From positions 1 to 64,000 of the forward strand of contig NZ_RAZT01000001.1 of the NCBI RefSeq assembly GCF_003626635.1: a stretch of DNA of 64,000 bases, written 5' to 3'. Source of the DNA: Micromonospora musae (GTDB taxonomy: Bacteria > Actinomycetota > Actinomycetes > Mycobacteriales > Micromonosporaceae). Position numbers and translations under genes: made by a program. How positions within the stretch are numbered: position 1 is the stretch's first letter; each line of letters starts with the position of its first letter. The notes below the pieces were generated by a model. It saw only the letters and a list, made by a program, of their open reading frames with translations, did no database searches and was not told the DNA's origin. This document shows, one piece after another, positions 40,147 to 48,348 of the stretch.

Positions 40147-41094
40147 TCAGTGGGCGTCGGTCCGGTGCGCGGCCAGCACGTCCTGGCCGAAGTCGCTGCC
40201 CGGGCGGCGCAGCACGGTGTGCGCGTGGTTGCCGTCGTCGGAGGTGTTGTCGTACTCGATCAGCAGGTCGTCGCCCTGGACCCGGTAGTAGTGCCGCTGG
40301 CCGGTGCCGGTCGGGCCGGCCCAGGCGAAGTGCAGCTCGCGGCCGTCGAGCCGGCGCTCCTCGCGGACCGCCAGCTCCGGTGGGAGCCGATCCAGGTAGA
40401 CGGCGAGCAGCTGCTCCAGCAGCGCCCGTCCGGTCGGCCCGAGCCGGTCCGCCGGCACGCCGAGCGGCTCCAGCGGGCCGTCGACCCGGGGCCGGGTGGC
40501 GCTGATGATGTCGTCGGGCGCCCGGTCGGCGATGATCGCCGCGTCGCGGGCCGCCGGGCCCATCGCTTCCAGCAACGCCCGCGCCAGGTCCTCCTCGACG
40601 CCGAGCGGGCGGGAGACCGGGTGCCCGGCGTGGCGTACGGCCGCCGGGTTCGCGCCGAAGAAGATCGGCGCGGGGGAGACCTGACCGTCCACCACGGTCA
40701 TGCTGACCGAGAGGTGGTGCCCCTCGATCCGCCACGCCCAGCGGTCGTCGCGCTCCGGGTCACCGAAGATCGCCACCCAGTAGTCGCCGCTGTGCCGGCC
40801 CAGCCGCCAGCCCTCGGCCCGGTCGAGCACCTCCTCGAGCGCGACGATCGCCATCGCCTGGGCGTACGCGGCGGGGCTCAGCGCGGTGGCCAGCAGCCGG
40901 TGCGCGGCCTTGCGCCCGGCGCGGTCGAGGTCGTCCAGGCACACCCCAGGCCGGGGCCGGGGGCGGTACTCCAGCCAGCGCCGGGCGCCGGTGTCGTCGA
41001 AGCGGTAGGAGACGCCGGCCCTCGCCGGCTCGTCGAGCGCCGACAGCAGCGCGCCGGCCGCCGCTCGCATCTGCTCGGGTAGCGGATCTTCCAC
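40147..41094 (-). CDS. DUF3500 family protein
   Basis: A 315-residue soluble protein matching the DUF3500 family. Hallmarks are WAWRIEGHHLSVSMTVVDG, PIFFGANPAAVRHAG, EEDLARALLEAM and the C-terminal QGDDLLIEYDNTSDDGNHAHTVLR. The many His and Asp residues suggest metal binding, but the reaction is not known to me. I place the start at GTG 41094, 6 nt after a TATACA -10, giving a leaderless transcript. An upstream GTG at 41121 would start before that -10. Confidence 0.85.
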   Translation of the reverse strand: MEDPLPEQMRAAAGALLSALDEPARAGVSYRFDDTGARRWLEYRPRPRPGVCLDDLDRAGRKAAHRLLATALSPAAYAQAMAIVALEEVLDRAEGWRLGRHSGDYWVAIFGDPERDDRWAWRIEGHHLSVSMTVVDGQVSPAPIFFGANPAAVRHAGHPVSRPLGVEEDLARALLEAMGPAARDAAIIADRAPDDIISATRPRVDGPLEPLGVPADRLGPTGRALLEQLLAVYLDRLPPELAVREERRLDGRELHFAWAGPTGTGQRHYYRVQGDDLLIEYDNTSDDGNHAHTVLRRPGSDFGQDVLAAHRTDAH

Positions 41095-41100
41095 CGCCCC

Positions 41101-41106
41101 TGTATA
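41101..41106 (-). promoter_or_regulatory. -10 element for leaderless DUF3500 transcript
   Basis: On the minus strand TATACA is followed by 6 nt and the GTG start. The spacing matches actinobacterial leaderless promoters. Confidence 0.55.
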
Positions 41107-41209
41107 CCCGGGCCCGGTCACGGCCCGCTCGCGGACACCCCGCCCTTGCCGGCATCGAGGTCGCCGCGGATGCCGGTCCGGGCCGGGTCGAAGATCCCGG
41201 CGCGCTTGA

Positions 41210-41215
41210 TACGGT
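41210..41215 (+). promoter_or_regulatory. -10 element of cupin gene
   Basis: TACGGT lies 22 nt before the ATG; GGAGGACG between them is the ribosome site. Confidence 0.4.
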
Positions 41216-41237
41216 CTGCGGCGTTTGGGGGAGGACG

Positions 41238-41615
41238 ATGGACGAGACGGTCTACGTGGGCAACGCCGGGGCCGACGGCGCCACCAACGGCGGCTGGCTG
41301 CTCGGGCACTTCATGCCGAAGGGCGAGGTCCGGCACAGCACCGACGTCGAGATCAAGTGGGGGGTGCATCCGCCGGGGGAGACCCGGGCCCGGTGGGCGA
41401 CCGGAGAGCAGCGTACGGCTCTGCTGGTGCTGGTCAGCGGTCGTTTCCGGGTCGAGTTGCGCGATCGTACGGTGGTGCTCGGCGCACCCGGTGACTACGT
41501 CGTGTGGGGTCCCGGGGTCGACCATTCCTGGTTCGCCGAGCAGGAGTCCGTGGTGCTCACCGTCCGCTGGCCCTCCGTGCCGGGCTACCGGGTGGAGCCG
41601 CCCGTCCTGCGCTGA
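41238..41615 (+). CDS. Small cupin-domain protein
   Basis: A 125-residue single-domain cupin, a beta-barrel likely to sense or bind a small ligand. Visible strands are VEIKWGVHPPGETRARW, LLVLVSGRFRVEL, and GDYVVWGPGVDHSWFAE. The first cupin motif lacks the usual paired His, and one His remains in DHSW, so metal binding is doubtful and a signal-sensing role is more likely. GGGGGAGGACG precedes the ATG. No partner gene is obvious. Confidence 0.82.
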   Translation: MDETVYVGNAGADGATNGGWLLGHFMPKGEVRHSTDVEIKWGVHPPGETRARWATGEQRTALLVLVSGRFRVELRDRTVVLGAPGDYVVWGPGVDHSWFAEQESVVLTVRWPSVPGYRVEPPVLR

Positions 41616-41663
41616 CCGGCCCTCGTCGTGAGAGGTGCTGTCTCAGCATTCGAAATACCTACT

Positions 41664-41690
41664 AAACCTATAGGTTTTCCCGACTAGAGT
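41664..41690 (+). promoter_or_regulatory. 14-nt perfect palindrome over the promoter of the cysteine dioxygenase-like gene
   Basis: AAACCTATAGGTTT (41664-41677) is a perfect palindrome, unusually AT-rich here. TAGAGT (41685-41690) downstream is a good -10, and the palindrome covers the expected -35. This fits a repressor operator controlling the dioxygenase and rhodanese genes. The regulator is not identified; a sulfur-responsive one is inferred. Confidence 0.65.
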
Positions 41691-41726
41691 TCGAGGTGGC
41701 CGTACCGCCGGACCCGTGAGGACGCC

Positions 41727-42182
41727 ATGAGCCGCCGCTCCGAACCCGACCCGCTCGCCGTCGCCGCCCGGTGGGCGGCCGAACCGGCCGGCTGGCCGGT
41801 GCCGCTGCGCTTCGACCCCGTGCAGCGCTGGTACGCCCGGCTCGCCGCGGACGCCGACCACGAGGTGTGGGCGCTGAGCTGGCTGCCCGGGCAGGGCACC
41901 GACCTGCACGACCACGGCGGGTCGGCGGGCGCCTTGCTCGTCGTGGCGGGTGTGCTCACCGAGGAGACGGTCGCCGGCGGGCGGCTGCGCCCGCACCGGC
42001 TCCCCGCCGGCTCCGCTCGCCGCTTCGGCTCCCGGCACGTGCACGCCGTGACCAACCGGGGTGACGTTCCGGCCGTCAGCGTGCACGTCTACCGGCCCGC
42101 GCTGCGCCGGATGACCCGCTACCACCTCACCGGCGGCCGGCTGCGGGTCGCCGAGGTGGCCGAGGCGGGCGTGGCCTGGTGA
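41727..42182 (+). CDS. Cysteine dioxygenase-family protein
   Basis: A 151-residue cupin of the cysteine dioxygenase type, which oxidises a thiol to a sulfinate with Fe(II) and O2. Iron ligands are visible: His61 and His63 in LHDHGGSAGALLVV, and a third in HVHAV (His104 or His106). The usual Cys-Tyr cross-link residues are not evident. GAGGAC precedes the ATG. A rhodanese gene follows on the same strand, so a role in thiol breakdown and sulfur handling is likely. Confidence 0.85.
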   Translation: MSRRSEPDPLAVAARWAAEPAGWPVPLRFDPVQRWYARLAADADHEVWALSWLPGQGTDLHDHGGSAGALLVVAGVLTEETVAGGRLRPHRLPAGSARRFGSRHVHAVTNRGDVPAVSVHVYRPALRRMTRYHLTGGRLRVAEVAEAGVAW

Positions 42183-42292
42183 TCCCGGTCTGCTCTCGGG
42201 CCGGCACCGACGCCGGTGCGCGGCACGCCCAGTCACACCTTCGGCGCCCCCGCCTCGCGTCCGCCGGTCCGTCCTCGTCGGAAGGAACCCTC

Positions 42293-42775
42293 GTGCACCA
42301 GCCCCGCACCACCGACTCGCCCGCTCCGGTTCCCCCGCCGGGCTCCCGAGGAATCGACGAGATCCTGGCCGCCGCCCGAGCCCGGCTCGACCGTCTCGAT
42401 CCCGAGCGGGCACACCTGGCTTACCGGGCGGGCGCCCTGCTGGTCGACATCCGGCCGGCCGCGCAGCGCGCCGCGCACGGCACCGTCCCGGGCTCCCTCG
42501 CCGTGGAGCGCAACGTCCTCGAGTGGCGCTTCGACCCGCGCTGTCCCGCCCGGCTGCCCCAGGCCGTCGGCTACGACCTGCCGGTGGTGATCCTCTGTCA
42601 GGAGGGTTACACCTCCTCGTTGGCCGCCGCCGCGCTGAAGGACCTCGGGCTCTGGCGCGCCACCGACGTGGTGGGCGGCTTCGCCGCCTGGCGCATTGCC
42701 GGCCTGCCGGCCCTCGGCCCGACCCCGCTGCCGGCGTCGCCGCTCCCGATGGCCGCCGGTGTGGCCCGCCGCTGA
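42293..42775 (+). CDS. Rhodanese-like sulfurtransferase
   Basis: A 160-residue single rhodanese domain. The fold signature is LLVDIRPAAQRAAHGTVPGS, the active-site loop VVILCQEGYTSS carries catalytic Cys102, and GGFAAWRIAGLP closes the domain. It would move sulfane sulfur from a donor such as thiosulfate or a persulfide to an acceptor. The GTG at 42293 has GGAAGGAA upstream; an earlier in-frame GTG that overlaps the dioxygenase stop is less likely. It probably acts with the dioxygenase-like protein under the palindrome-controlled promoter. Confidence 0.87.
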   Translation: MHQPRTTDSPAPVPPPGSRGIDEILAAARARLDRLDPERAHLAYRAGALLVDIRPAAQRAAHGTVPGSLAVERNVLEWRFDPRCPARLPQAVGYDLPVVILCQEGYTSSLAAAALKDLGLWRATDVVGGFAAWRIAGLPALGPTPLPASPLPMAAGVARR

Positions 42776-42791
42776 CGCCCATCGCGACTGT

Positions 42792-42832
42792 CGCTCCTCT
42801 TGGGAGCGTGCCCAGGTGGAGCTGGCCCACCT
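42792..42832 (+). terminator. Tandem hairpins downstream of rhodanese gene
   Basis: CGCTCC/GGAGCG (42792-42808, loop TCTTG) and AGGTGG/CCACCT (42814-42832) are two adjacent 6-bp stems, 17 nt after the stop. Confidence 0.6.
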
Positions 42833-43071
42833 CTCCGGCCGCCGGTGACCGAATGTGAACCCGGTGGGGACCCCCTGTATCGGGTCATCCGGGCGACTCT
42901 GCTGTAATCATCAAACCTCGTACGCAGAGCGAGCATTCGGCTCCGATGTGTTCGTCAAATGTCACATTCATGCAACGTAGCGGCCTCTTGACCCTCGCAC
43001 GGGTGCCGGGAAGCATCGATGAAGCGGCGTCCCGGGCCGTGGGGAGATCTCCCGACCAGCCAAGGAGGACC

Positions 43072-43674
43072 ATGTCGGTCAGCCCCGCCTCGTCGCGCGC
43101 CGGATGGCATACGGCCCAACCCGTGGTACCCGGCCGGCCTCCCGGCGGTCAACGCCGCCCGGCGAACACGCCCGCGCCGGTGCTCACCGTCACCCTCTCC
43201 ATCCCGCTGACGTGCGAGGAGTCGCTGACCCCGCCGGCCCGCCGACTGCTCGACGCCGCCCGCGAGCTGATCGAGCGGGGCGAATGCACCGTGACCCTGC
43301 CCGCCCCCACCACCGAGCGGCGAGTCGACGTACCGGCCAACCGGGCGGCGTCCCGCTCGCTCGCCGCCGCCCCCGCCCTGCACATCCTCGCCTCGTCCCG
43401 TTCGGTGCTGCGCGACGGCGAGCCGCTGCCGCTGACCCGGCTCGAATTCGACCTGCTGCTGCACCTCGTCGCCCACCCGCGCCGCGTCTTCACCCGGCTG
43501 CAACTGCTCAACGCCGTCTGGGGCTACGAGCACGCCGGCGTACGCACCGTCGACGTGCACGTACGCCGGTTGCGCGGCAAGGTCGGCGTCGACGTTCCAC
43601 TGGTCACCACGGTCTACGGCGTCGGCTACCGGCTCGCCGACGACGCCCGGGTCACCCTCGACCGCAGCGGCTGA
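43072..43674 (+). CDS. Winged-helix transcriptional regulator (OmpR-type effector domain only)
   Basis: A 200-residue regulator. The C-terminal 100 residues form an OmpR/PhoB-type DNA-binding domain: [47 protein letters not shown], and [10 protein letters not shown]. The N-terminal half is Pro/Ala-rich with a helix ([18 protein letters not shown]) and no receiver domain, so it is not a classical response regulator. AAGGAGG lies 3 nt before the ATG at 43072; an earlier ATG is in frame but has no such site. The 300-nt upstream region has an AATGTCACATT near-palindrome that could be its own operator. Confidence 0.87.
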   Translation: MSVSPASSRAGWHTAQPVVPGRPPGGQRRPANTPAPVLTVTLSIPLTCEESLTPPARRLLDAARELIERGECTVTLPAPTTERRVDVPANRAASRSLAAAPALHILASSRSVLRDGEPLPLTRLEFDLLLHLVAHPRRVFTRLQLLNAVWGYEHAGVRTVDVHVRRLRGKVGVDVPLVTTVYGVGYRLADDARVTLDRSG

Positions 43675-43691
43675 CCGCCACCACCGCCAGG

Positions 43692-43697
43692 CAGGAT
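43692..43697 (+). promoter_or_regulatory. -10 element for leaderless uridine-kinase-like gene
   Basis: CAGGAT followed by 6 nt and the GTG start. No ribosome site is present, consistent with a leaderless transcript. Confidence 0.45.
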
Positions 43698-43703
43698 GGT
43701 GGC

Positions 43704-44351
43704 GTGCGCATCCGCCCCATCTCGCCCGAGCGACTCGTCACCGAGCTGGCCGACCGGCTCGCCGCGCAGGCCGACACCGCACCGCCCGGCCGGCTGCGGG
43801 TGGGCGTTGACGGTCCGGGCGCCGCGCGACCGGAGGAACTCGCCGCCGCGCTCGTCGACCCGCTGCGCGCGCGGGGTCGCCCGGTGCTGCACGTACGCGC
43901 CGAGAACTTCCTGCGGCCCGCCTCCGTCCGGCTCGAACACGGTCGGAGGAACCCGGACGCCTACTACGAGGGCTGGACGGACGAGGCCGGGCTACGCCGG
44001 GAGGTGCTCGACCCGGCCGGGCCGGGCGGCTCCGGCCGTCTGCTGCCGTCGCTCTGGGACGCCACCGCCGACCGCGCCAGCCGGGCGGCGTACGTCGAAC
44101 TGCCACCCGGCGGCGTCGTGCTGCTCAGCGGTCCGCTGCTGCTCGGGGGCGGCCTGCCCCTCGACGTCACCGTCCACCTGCTGCTCTCCCCGGCGGCCCT
44201 GCACCGACGCACCGACGCCGACCAGCAGTGGACGCTGCCGGCCTTCGACAGGTACGCCGCCGAAGTCGCCCCGGCCTCCTTCGCCGACGTCGTGGTACGC
44301 GTCGACGACCCCCGTCACCCCGCCCTCGTCGAGTACGCGGCACCCGCCTGA
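43704..44351 (+). CDS. Uridine-kinase-family protein with degenerate P-loop
   Basis: A 215-residue protein with the uridine kinase/P-loop fold. The substrate region AENFLRPASVRLEHGRRNPDAYYEGW, GRLLPSLWDATADR and VVLLSGPLLLGGGL match actinobacterial uridine-kinase-like proteins. The Walker A segment reads VGVDGPGAARPEE and lacks the Lys-Ser/Thr that bind phosphate, so catalytic activity is doubtful. Start and promoter suggest a leaderless mRNA. Function may be regulatory, or the protein may use another binding mode. Confidence 0.8.
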   Translation: MRIRPISPERLVTELADRLAAQADTAPPGRLRVGVDGPGAARPEELAAALVDPLRARGRPVLHVRAENFLRPASVRLEHGRRNPDAYYEGWTDEAGLRREVLDPAGPGGSGRLLPSLWDATADRASRAAYVELPPGGVVLLSGPLLLGGGLPLDVTVHLLLSPAALHRRTDADQQWTLPAFDRYAAEVAPASFADVVVRVDDPRHPALVEYAAPA

Positions 44352-44393
44352 AAAACCGGTGCCCGAACGACCTCGCCTGACCGGAAAATCCCC

Positions 44394-44420
44394 GGTTTGA
44401 TCGCCGGATCCGGTGGGTAT
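44394..44420 (+). promoter_or_regulatory. SigF/SigB-type promoter of the DksA/TraR gene
   Basis: GGTTT (44394-44398), 16 nt, GGGTAT (44415-44420): a full match to the class consensus, about 110 nt before the ATG. Confidence 0.72.
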
Positions 44421-44530
44421 TCGCCCGGCTCACAGCGCACGGGTGATCGCCCGTGCACCGGACGCGACCGTGACCGGGGCCGCCGCGCGCCGGGCCCCCG
44501 GTTGACCAGAGGCAGGAAAGGCAGGCAGCG

Positions 44531-44929
44531 ATGCTCGTCCACGACACGGTAGGAACGGGCCGAACCGAGGCGGAGACCGGGAAGATCCGGCAGTCCCTCC
44601 AATCGCGCTACGACGAGCTGTCCGCGGAGTACGAGCAGGCGGTGCTGCAGAGTCAGGTACTGCGGCTGGTCGAGGTCGGCGACACCGCCGGCGACGACCA
44701 GGCCGACAGCGGAACCAAGACCGCCGAGCGGGACACCGCGCAGTCGTTGCTGCGTACGATCCTCGACCGCCGCGCCCAGTACGAGCACGCCCTCGCCCGG
44801 CTCGAAGAGGGCACCTACGGTTTCTGCGAAGGCTGCACGGCGCCGATTCCCGTGGAGCGGCTGGAGATCTTCCCCTCCGCCACCACCTGCGTCACCTGCA
44901 AGCAGACCCGCGAGCGGCGGGCGGCCTGA
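44531..44929 (+). CDS. DksA/TraR-type zinc-finger protein
   Basis: A 132-residue protein with a long helical hairpin (about 15-92) and a C-terminal zinc finger with Cys99, Cys102, Cys120 and Cys123 (YGFCEGC, TTCVTC). DksA/TraR proteins enter the RNA polymerase secondary channel and alter initiation. The tip of the hairpin carries DDQADSGTKTAERD. A SigF-type promoter suggests it is made under stress and then retunes transcription. AAAGGCAGGCAG precedes the ATG. Actinobacterial homologues include RbpA-independent growth-control proteins, but its target genes are unknown. Confidence 0.9.
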   Translation: MLVHDTVGTGRTEAETGKIRQSLQSRYDELSAEYEQAVLQSQVLRLVEVGDTAGDDQADSGTKTAERDTAQSLLRTILDRRAQYEHALARLEEGTYGFCEGCTAPIPVERLEIFPSATTCVTCKQTRERRAA

Positions 44930-44977
44930 CCGCAGCGTCCGGTTGCCGGTCGGTCCGGAACGCGGTGAACTCCACAG

Positions 44978-45850
44978 ATGGGTGACATCCTGGTGGGCAC
45001 CGCCTCCTGGACCGACCGGACGCTGCTGGACTCCGGCTGGTATCCGCAGACCGCCGACACGCCGGAGAAGCGGCTCGCGTACTACGCCCGGCAGTTCCCG
45101 CTGGTCGAGGTGGACGCCACCTACTACTCACCGCCCGCGGAGCGGACCGCGCGGCTCTGGGCCGAGCGCACCCCGGCCGGCTTCACCTTCAACGTCAAGG
45201 CGTTCAGCCTGCTGACCCGACATCCGACCCGGGTCAACGCCCTCTACAAGGACCTGCGACCGGAGACCGAGAAGCGCAACGTCTACCCCGACGACCTCGC
45301 CCCGCAGGCGTACGAGGAGGTGTGGACGCGTTTCCTCTCGGCGCTCGACCCGCTCGTCGAGGTGGGGAAGCTCGGCGCGCTGCTGTTCCAGTTCCCACCC
45401 TGGTTCACCATCAAGCGGGACAACAAGCAGTACCTGCTGGAGGTCGCGAAGCGCTGCTCTCCGCTGCGGCCGGTGTACGAGTTCCGGCACGCCTCCTGGT
45501 TCGACGGCGACAACCGGGACGAGACGGTGGAGTTCCTGCGCAAGCACCGCCTGCCGTACGTCTGCGTCGACATGCCCCAGGGGCACCGCTCCTCGGTGCC
45601 GCCGGTGCTGGCGGCGACCGCCGACCTCGCGGTGGTGCGGTTCCACGGGCACAGCGACAAGTGGACGAGCACCGACATCCACGAGAAGTTCGGCTACCAC
45701 TACTCCGACCGGGAGTTGCGCGACTGGGCGCCGAAGCTGCGCGAGCTGGCCGACTCCGCCCAGCGGACCCACGTGCTCATGAACAACTGTTATCGGGACT
45801 ACGCGCAGACCAACGCGGCCACCCTCGCCGGCCTGCTCGGGGCGGAGTGA
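44978..45850 (+). CDS. DUF72 family protein
   Basis: A 290-residue DUF72 TIM-barrel-like protein. Motifs are ILVGTASWTDRTLL, QFPLVEVDATYY, GALLFQFPPWF, YEFRHASWFDG, and the C-terminal HVLMNNCYRDYAQTNA. DUF72 has no established reaction; a nucleic-acid or carbohydrate role has been suggested for the fold. It follows the DksA-like gene by 48 nt. A second DUF72 gene lies 800 nt away on the opposite strand and is clearly divergent in sequence. Confidence 0.9.
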   Translation: MGDILVGTASWTDRTLLDSGWYPQTADTPEKRLAYYARQFPLVEVDATYYSPPAERTARLWAERTPAGFTFNVKAFSLLTRHPTRVNALYKDLRPETEKRNVYPDDLAPQAYEEVWTRFLSALDPLVEVGKLGALLFQFPPWFTIKRDNKQYLLEVAKRCSPLRPVYEFRHASWFDGDNRDETVEFLRKHRLPYVCVDMPQGHRSSVPPVLAATADLAVVRFHGHSDKWTSTDIHEKFGYHYSDRELRDWAPKLRELADSAQRTHVLMNNCYRDYAQTNAATLAGLLGAE

Positions 45851-46157
45851 CGCCGGCCGCCCAGCCGGGTCACCCGCGAAGGGTGAGGACGAGTCACCCG
45901 GGCGCGGGACACCGTGGAGGCTGCGTGCGGTCGGTGCGGCGACCGGCGCACCACGAGGAGGTGACCGGCAATGACGGCTCGGGTGGTGATGGATCCGCGA
46001 CGCGGGGCCGTGCTGCACGTGGTCGGTGGGTCGCGTGACACGCGCGCAGCCCGGCAGGCGGGTCGACGGAGCCCCCTTCGGGCCCGGCCCGGCCCGGCGG
46101 GGCCGCCGCGGCGCGACGACGATCGACGCTGGGTCAACGACGAACGGGGGTGGGAAG
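45851..46157. other. Intergenic region between DUF72 and DUF2267 genes
   Basis: Holds the hairpin TCACCC/GGGTGA at 45870-45886 (loop GCGAA), a likely terminator for the DUF72 gene. The possible 64-codon gene from 45971 has its own entry. No other signal is seen. Confidence 0.4.
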
Positions 46158-46165
46158 ATGGCTGA
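45971..46165 (+). CDS. Possible 64-residue basic protein
   Basis: The ATG has a strong ribosome site GAGGAGGTGA (45955-45964) 6 nt upstream, and the frame overlaps the DUF2267 ATG by 8 nt. The product is rich in Arg, Gly and Pro (DRRWVNDERGWEDG end) and matches no family. The ribosome site argues for translation; the composition argues for chance. Possibly a coupling ORF for DUF2267. Confidence 0.35.
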   Translation: MTARVVMDPRRGAVLHVVGGSRDTRAARQAGRRSPLRARPGPAGPPRRDDDRRWVNDERGWEDG

Positions 46166-46586
46166 GCAGTTCATATCTGCGGTCGAGTCCTCGCTGGACA
46201 AGACGAACCTGATCCTGAAGGACATCGAGAGCGCCTACGGCTGGCCCAAGGAGCAGCGCAACCAGTCCTATGCCGCGTTGCGCACCGTGCTGCACCTGCT
46301 GCGGGACCGGATGCCGGTGCAGGAGAGCGTCGAGTTCGCGCAGCAACTGCCGATCCTCGTCCGGGGCATCTACTTCGACGGGTGGAAGCCGTCCGACGTA
46401 CCGGTGAAGTTGAACCGGGAGGACTTCCTCTACGAGGTGCGGCAGGGCTTCCCGTACGACGTGCAGGGCGGCACCGAGCGGGTCGTGCAGGTGGTGCTCG
46501 ACACGCTGCGCCGGCACGTCACCCAGGGTGAGTGGGAAGACGTCAAGGACACCATGCCGCGGGATCTCGCCCGGATGATGCCGTGA
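46158..46586 (+). CDS. DUF2267 family protein
   Basis: A 142-residue protein of the DUF2267 family, all-helical and soluble. Typical stretches are YAALRTVLHLLRDRMPVQE, FAQQLPILVRGIYFDGW, FLYEVRQGF, and VQVVLDTLRRHVTQGEWEDV. GGGTGGGAAG precedes the ATG. The function is unknown; members are often stress-induced, but no SigF-type promoter is seen here. A perfect terminator follows. Confidence 0.88.
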   Translation: MAEQFISAVESSLDKTNLILKDIESAYGWPKEQRNQSYAALRTVLHLLRDRMPVQESVEFAQQLPILVRGIYFDGWKPSDVPVKLNREDFLYEVRQGFPYDVQGGTERVVQVVLDTLRRHVTQGEWEDVKDTMPRDLARMMP

Positions 46587-46596
46587 GGTGACGCCG

Positions 46597-46619
46597 GCCC
46601 GCCCCGTTCCGGGGCGGGC
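46597..46619. terminator. Bidirectional terminator between DUF2267 and second DUF72 genes
   Basis: GCCCGCCCCG and CGGGGCGGGC form a perfect 10-bp stem with a 3-nt loop, starting 10 nt after the DUF2267 stop and ending 3 nt before the DUF72 stop. Confidence 0.8.
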
Positions 46620-46622
46620 GGG

Positions 46623-47375
46623 TCACCCCGCCGGGACGCGGCTCACCTGAAGTCCGTCCCGGCGACGCCGGGCGGCGAAGGCGACCGCGTCGGCGATCGC
46701 CGCGCCGCCCGGGTCGTTGTTGAAGTAGACGTACACGGGCGCGTCGCCGAACGTGTCGGCGAGCCGGCGCACCCACGACGTCAGGGCGGCCCGGCCGTAG
46801 CGCGGGTGCGGGCGGGCCCGCCCCTCGTGCAGGCGCAGGTAGCCGAAGTCCGTGGTACGCCACAGCGGCGTCACGGGCCGGCCGAGCCGGTCCGCCCAGA
46901 CCAGCGCCGCCCGGTGCCGCTCCAGCGTCGCCCGGGTGGCGGCGGTCCACCAGGAGGCGTGCCGCGGCTCCACCGCCACCCGCACCTGCGGCGGGAAGAG
47001 GCGCAGGGTGGCGTCGAGGAGCGGAACGTCCGCGGCGAGGGTGGGCGGCAGTTGCAGCAGCACCGGCCCGAGCCGGTCGCCGAGCGCCGAGGCCCGGTCG
47101 AGGAACCGGTACACCGGCTCGGCCGGATCCCGCAGGCGCTTGATGTGGGTGAGGTAGCGGCTCATCTTCACCGCCACGCAGAAGTCGTCGGGCGTACGGG
47201 CGCGCCACGCCGCGAACGTGTCCCGCTCCGGCAGCCGGTAGAAGGCGTTGTTCACCTCCACCGTGGCGAACCGTTCGGCGAAGTGCTCCAGCCAGAGCCG
47301 CTGCGGCAGGCCGTCGGGGTAGAACCGGCCCCGCCAGTCGCGGTACTGCCATCCCGACGTGCCGAGCAGGATCAC
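46623..47375 (-). CDS. DUF72 family protein
   Basis: A 250-residue DUF72 protein. Motifs are LLGTSGWQYRDWRGRFYP, FATVEVNNAFYRLPE, VKMSRYLTHIKRL, GPVLLQLPPTLA, VAVEPRHASWW, and APVYVYFNNDPGG. It is closer to the common YecE type than the 45-kb copy. The GTG start lies 7 nt after the PIG-L stop, so the two are one transcript. The reaction is unknown. Confidence 0.88.
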   Translation of the reverse strand: MILLGTSGWQYRDWRGRFYPDGLPQRLWLEHFAERFATVEVNNAFYRLPERDTFAAWRARTPDDFCVAVKMSRYLTHIKRLRDPAEPVYRFLDRASALGDRLGPVLLQLPPTLAADVPLLDATLRLFPPQVRVAVEPRHASWWTAATRATLERHRAALVWADRLGRPVTPLWRTTDFGYLRLHEGRARPHPRYGRAALTSWVRRLADTFGDAPVYVYFNNDPGGAAIADAVAFAARRRRDGLQVSRVPAG

Positions 47376-47382
47376 CGCCGGA

Positions 47383-48132
47383 CTACCAGAGCTGCAGCGG
47401 GAAGACCTCGAACGCGGCACCGTAGCGGATCCCGAGGCGGGTGCCGATCGGCCGGGCGAAACCCTCCAGGAACTCCTCGGCGTCGAAGCCGCCGTCGCCC
47501 AACCCGGTCAGGTACGCCGAGTGCGCCCGTAGCGACTCGACCCCCTGCGTGAACGTCGCGGTGACGTCCACCCCGTGCGTCGCCTGCGGCGATCCGGCGG
47601 CCCAGACCTCCCGCACCCCGTCCCACCGCTGCACCCCGTCGGTCAACTGCTCCGGGAAGATCCAGCGGTTGCCCGCGTCACGGGCCGCGTCCAGCGTCGC
47701 CCGGCCGGTGGCGATGTGGTCGGCCTGGTTCAGCGCGTACGCGCCGTCCCAGGTGTCGCGGAAGTTGTTCGTGATGACGATCTCCGGACGGTGCCGGCGC
47801 ACCACCTCGGCGAGGGCCCGGCGCAGCGGCACACCGTACTCGAGGATCCCGTCGGGCAGGCCGAGGAACTCGACGGTGTCGACCCCGACGAGCGCCGCCG
47901 ACGCCCGCTGCTCCTGCTCGCGGACCCGGCGGGCCTGCTCCGGCGCCAGCCCGTCGATACCGGCCTCGCCGCTGGTGACCAGGCAGTAGACGACCTGCTT
48001 GCCCTGCCCCGTCCAGCGCGCCACGGCCGCCGCCGCGCCGAACTCCAGGTCGTCGGGGTGGGCCACCACGGCCAGGGCCCGCTGCCACTGCTCGGTCACC
48101 GGTTCGAGTGGAGTCACGGCCGGCTCGGTCAT
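47383..48132 (-). CDS. PIG-L family deacetylase
   Basis: A 249-residue zinc-dependent N-acetyl sugar deacetylase. The motif AHPDDLEFGA carries two zinc ligands and the catalytic Asp, and NQADHIATG supplies the third ligand. In actinobacteria the family includes MshB and Mca of mycothiol metabolism and many enzymes of natural-product sugars; this short form with GIDGLAPEQARRVREQEQ is of the general type. AGGAGG lies 5 nt before the ATG. It heads a two-gene unit with DUF72 and is divergent from the repeat peptide gene. The substrate is unknown. Confidence 0.9.
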   Translation of the reverse strand: MTEPAVTPLEPVTEQWQRALAVVAHPDDLEFGAAAAVARWTGQGKQVVYCLVTSGEAGIDGLAPEQARRVREQEQRASAALVGVDTVEFLGLPDGILEYGVPLRRALAEVVRRHRPEIVITNNFRDTWDGAYALNQADHIATGRATLDAARDAGNRWIFPEQLTDGVQRWDGVREVWAAGSPQATHGVDVTATFTQGVESLRAHSAYLTGLGDGGFDAEEFLEGFARPIGTRLGIRYGAAFEVFPLQLW

Positions 48133-48269
48133 CGACACCTCCTGCGCCTTCGTCCGCCCCATCCTGCCACCGCGGCCGTCTCCCCGCTGCCGCCGAGACC
48201 GGCGTTCCGCGGCCGATCTGACGCTGACCCCGAACCACCGATGTCCGCCATGTCGGACGTCTACCGTGA

Positions 48270-48294
48270 GGTTAGGAAGCGAGCGTGGGGGTAG
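48270..48294 (+). promoter_or_regulatory. SigB-like promoter of the repeat peptide gene
   Basis: GGTTA (48270-48274), 14 nt, GGGTAG (48289-48294), 54 nt before the ATG. The -10 is exact; the -35 differs by one base from GGTTT and fits the looser GNNT rule. Confidence 0.55.
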
Positions 48295-48348
48295 CACTCG
48301 CTGCACAGAGACCCCGGCGTACGGCGGGGCCGGCACGAGGGAGCACCG

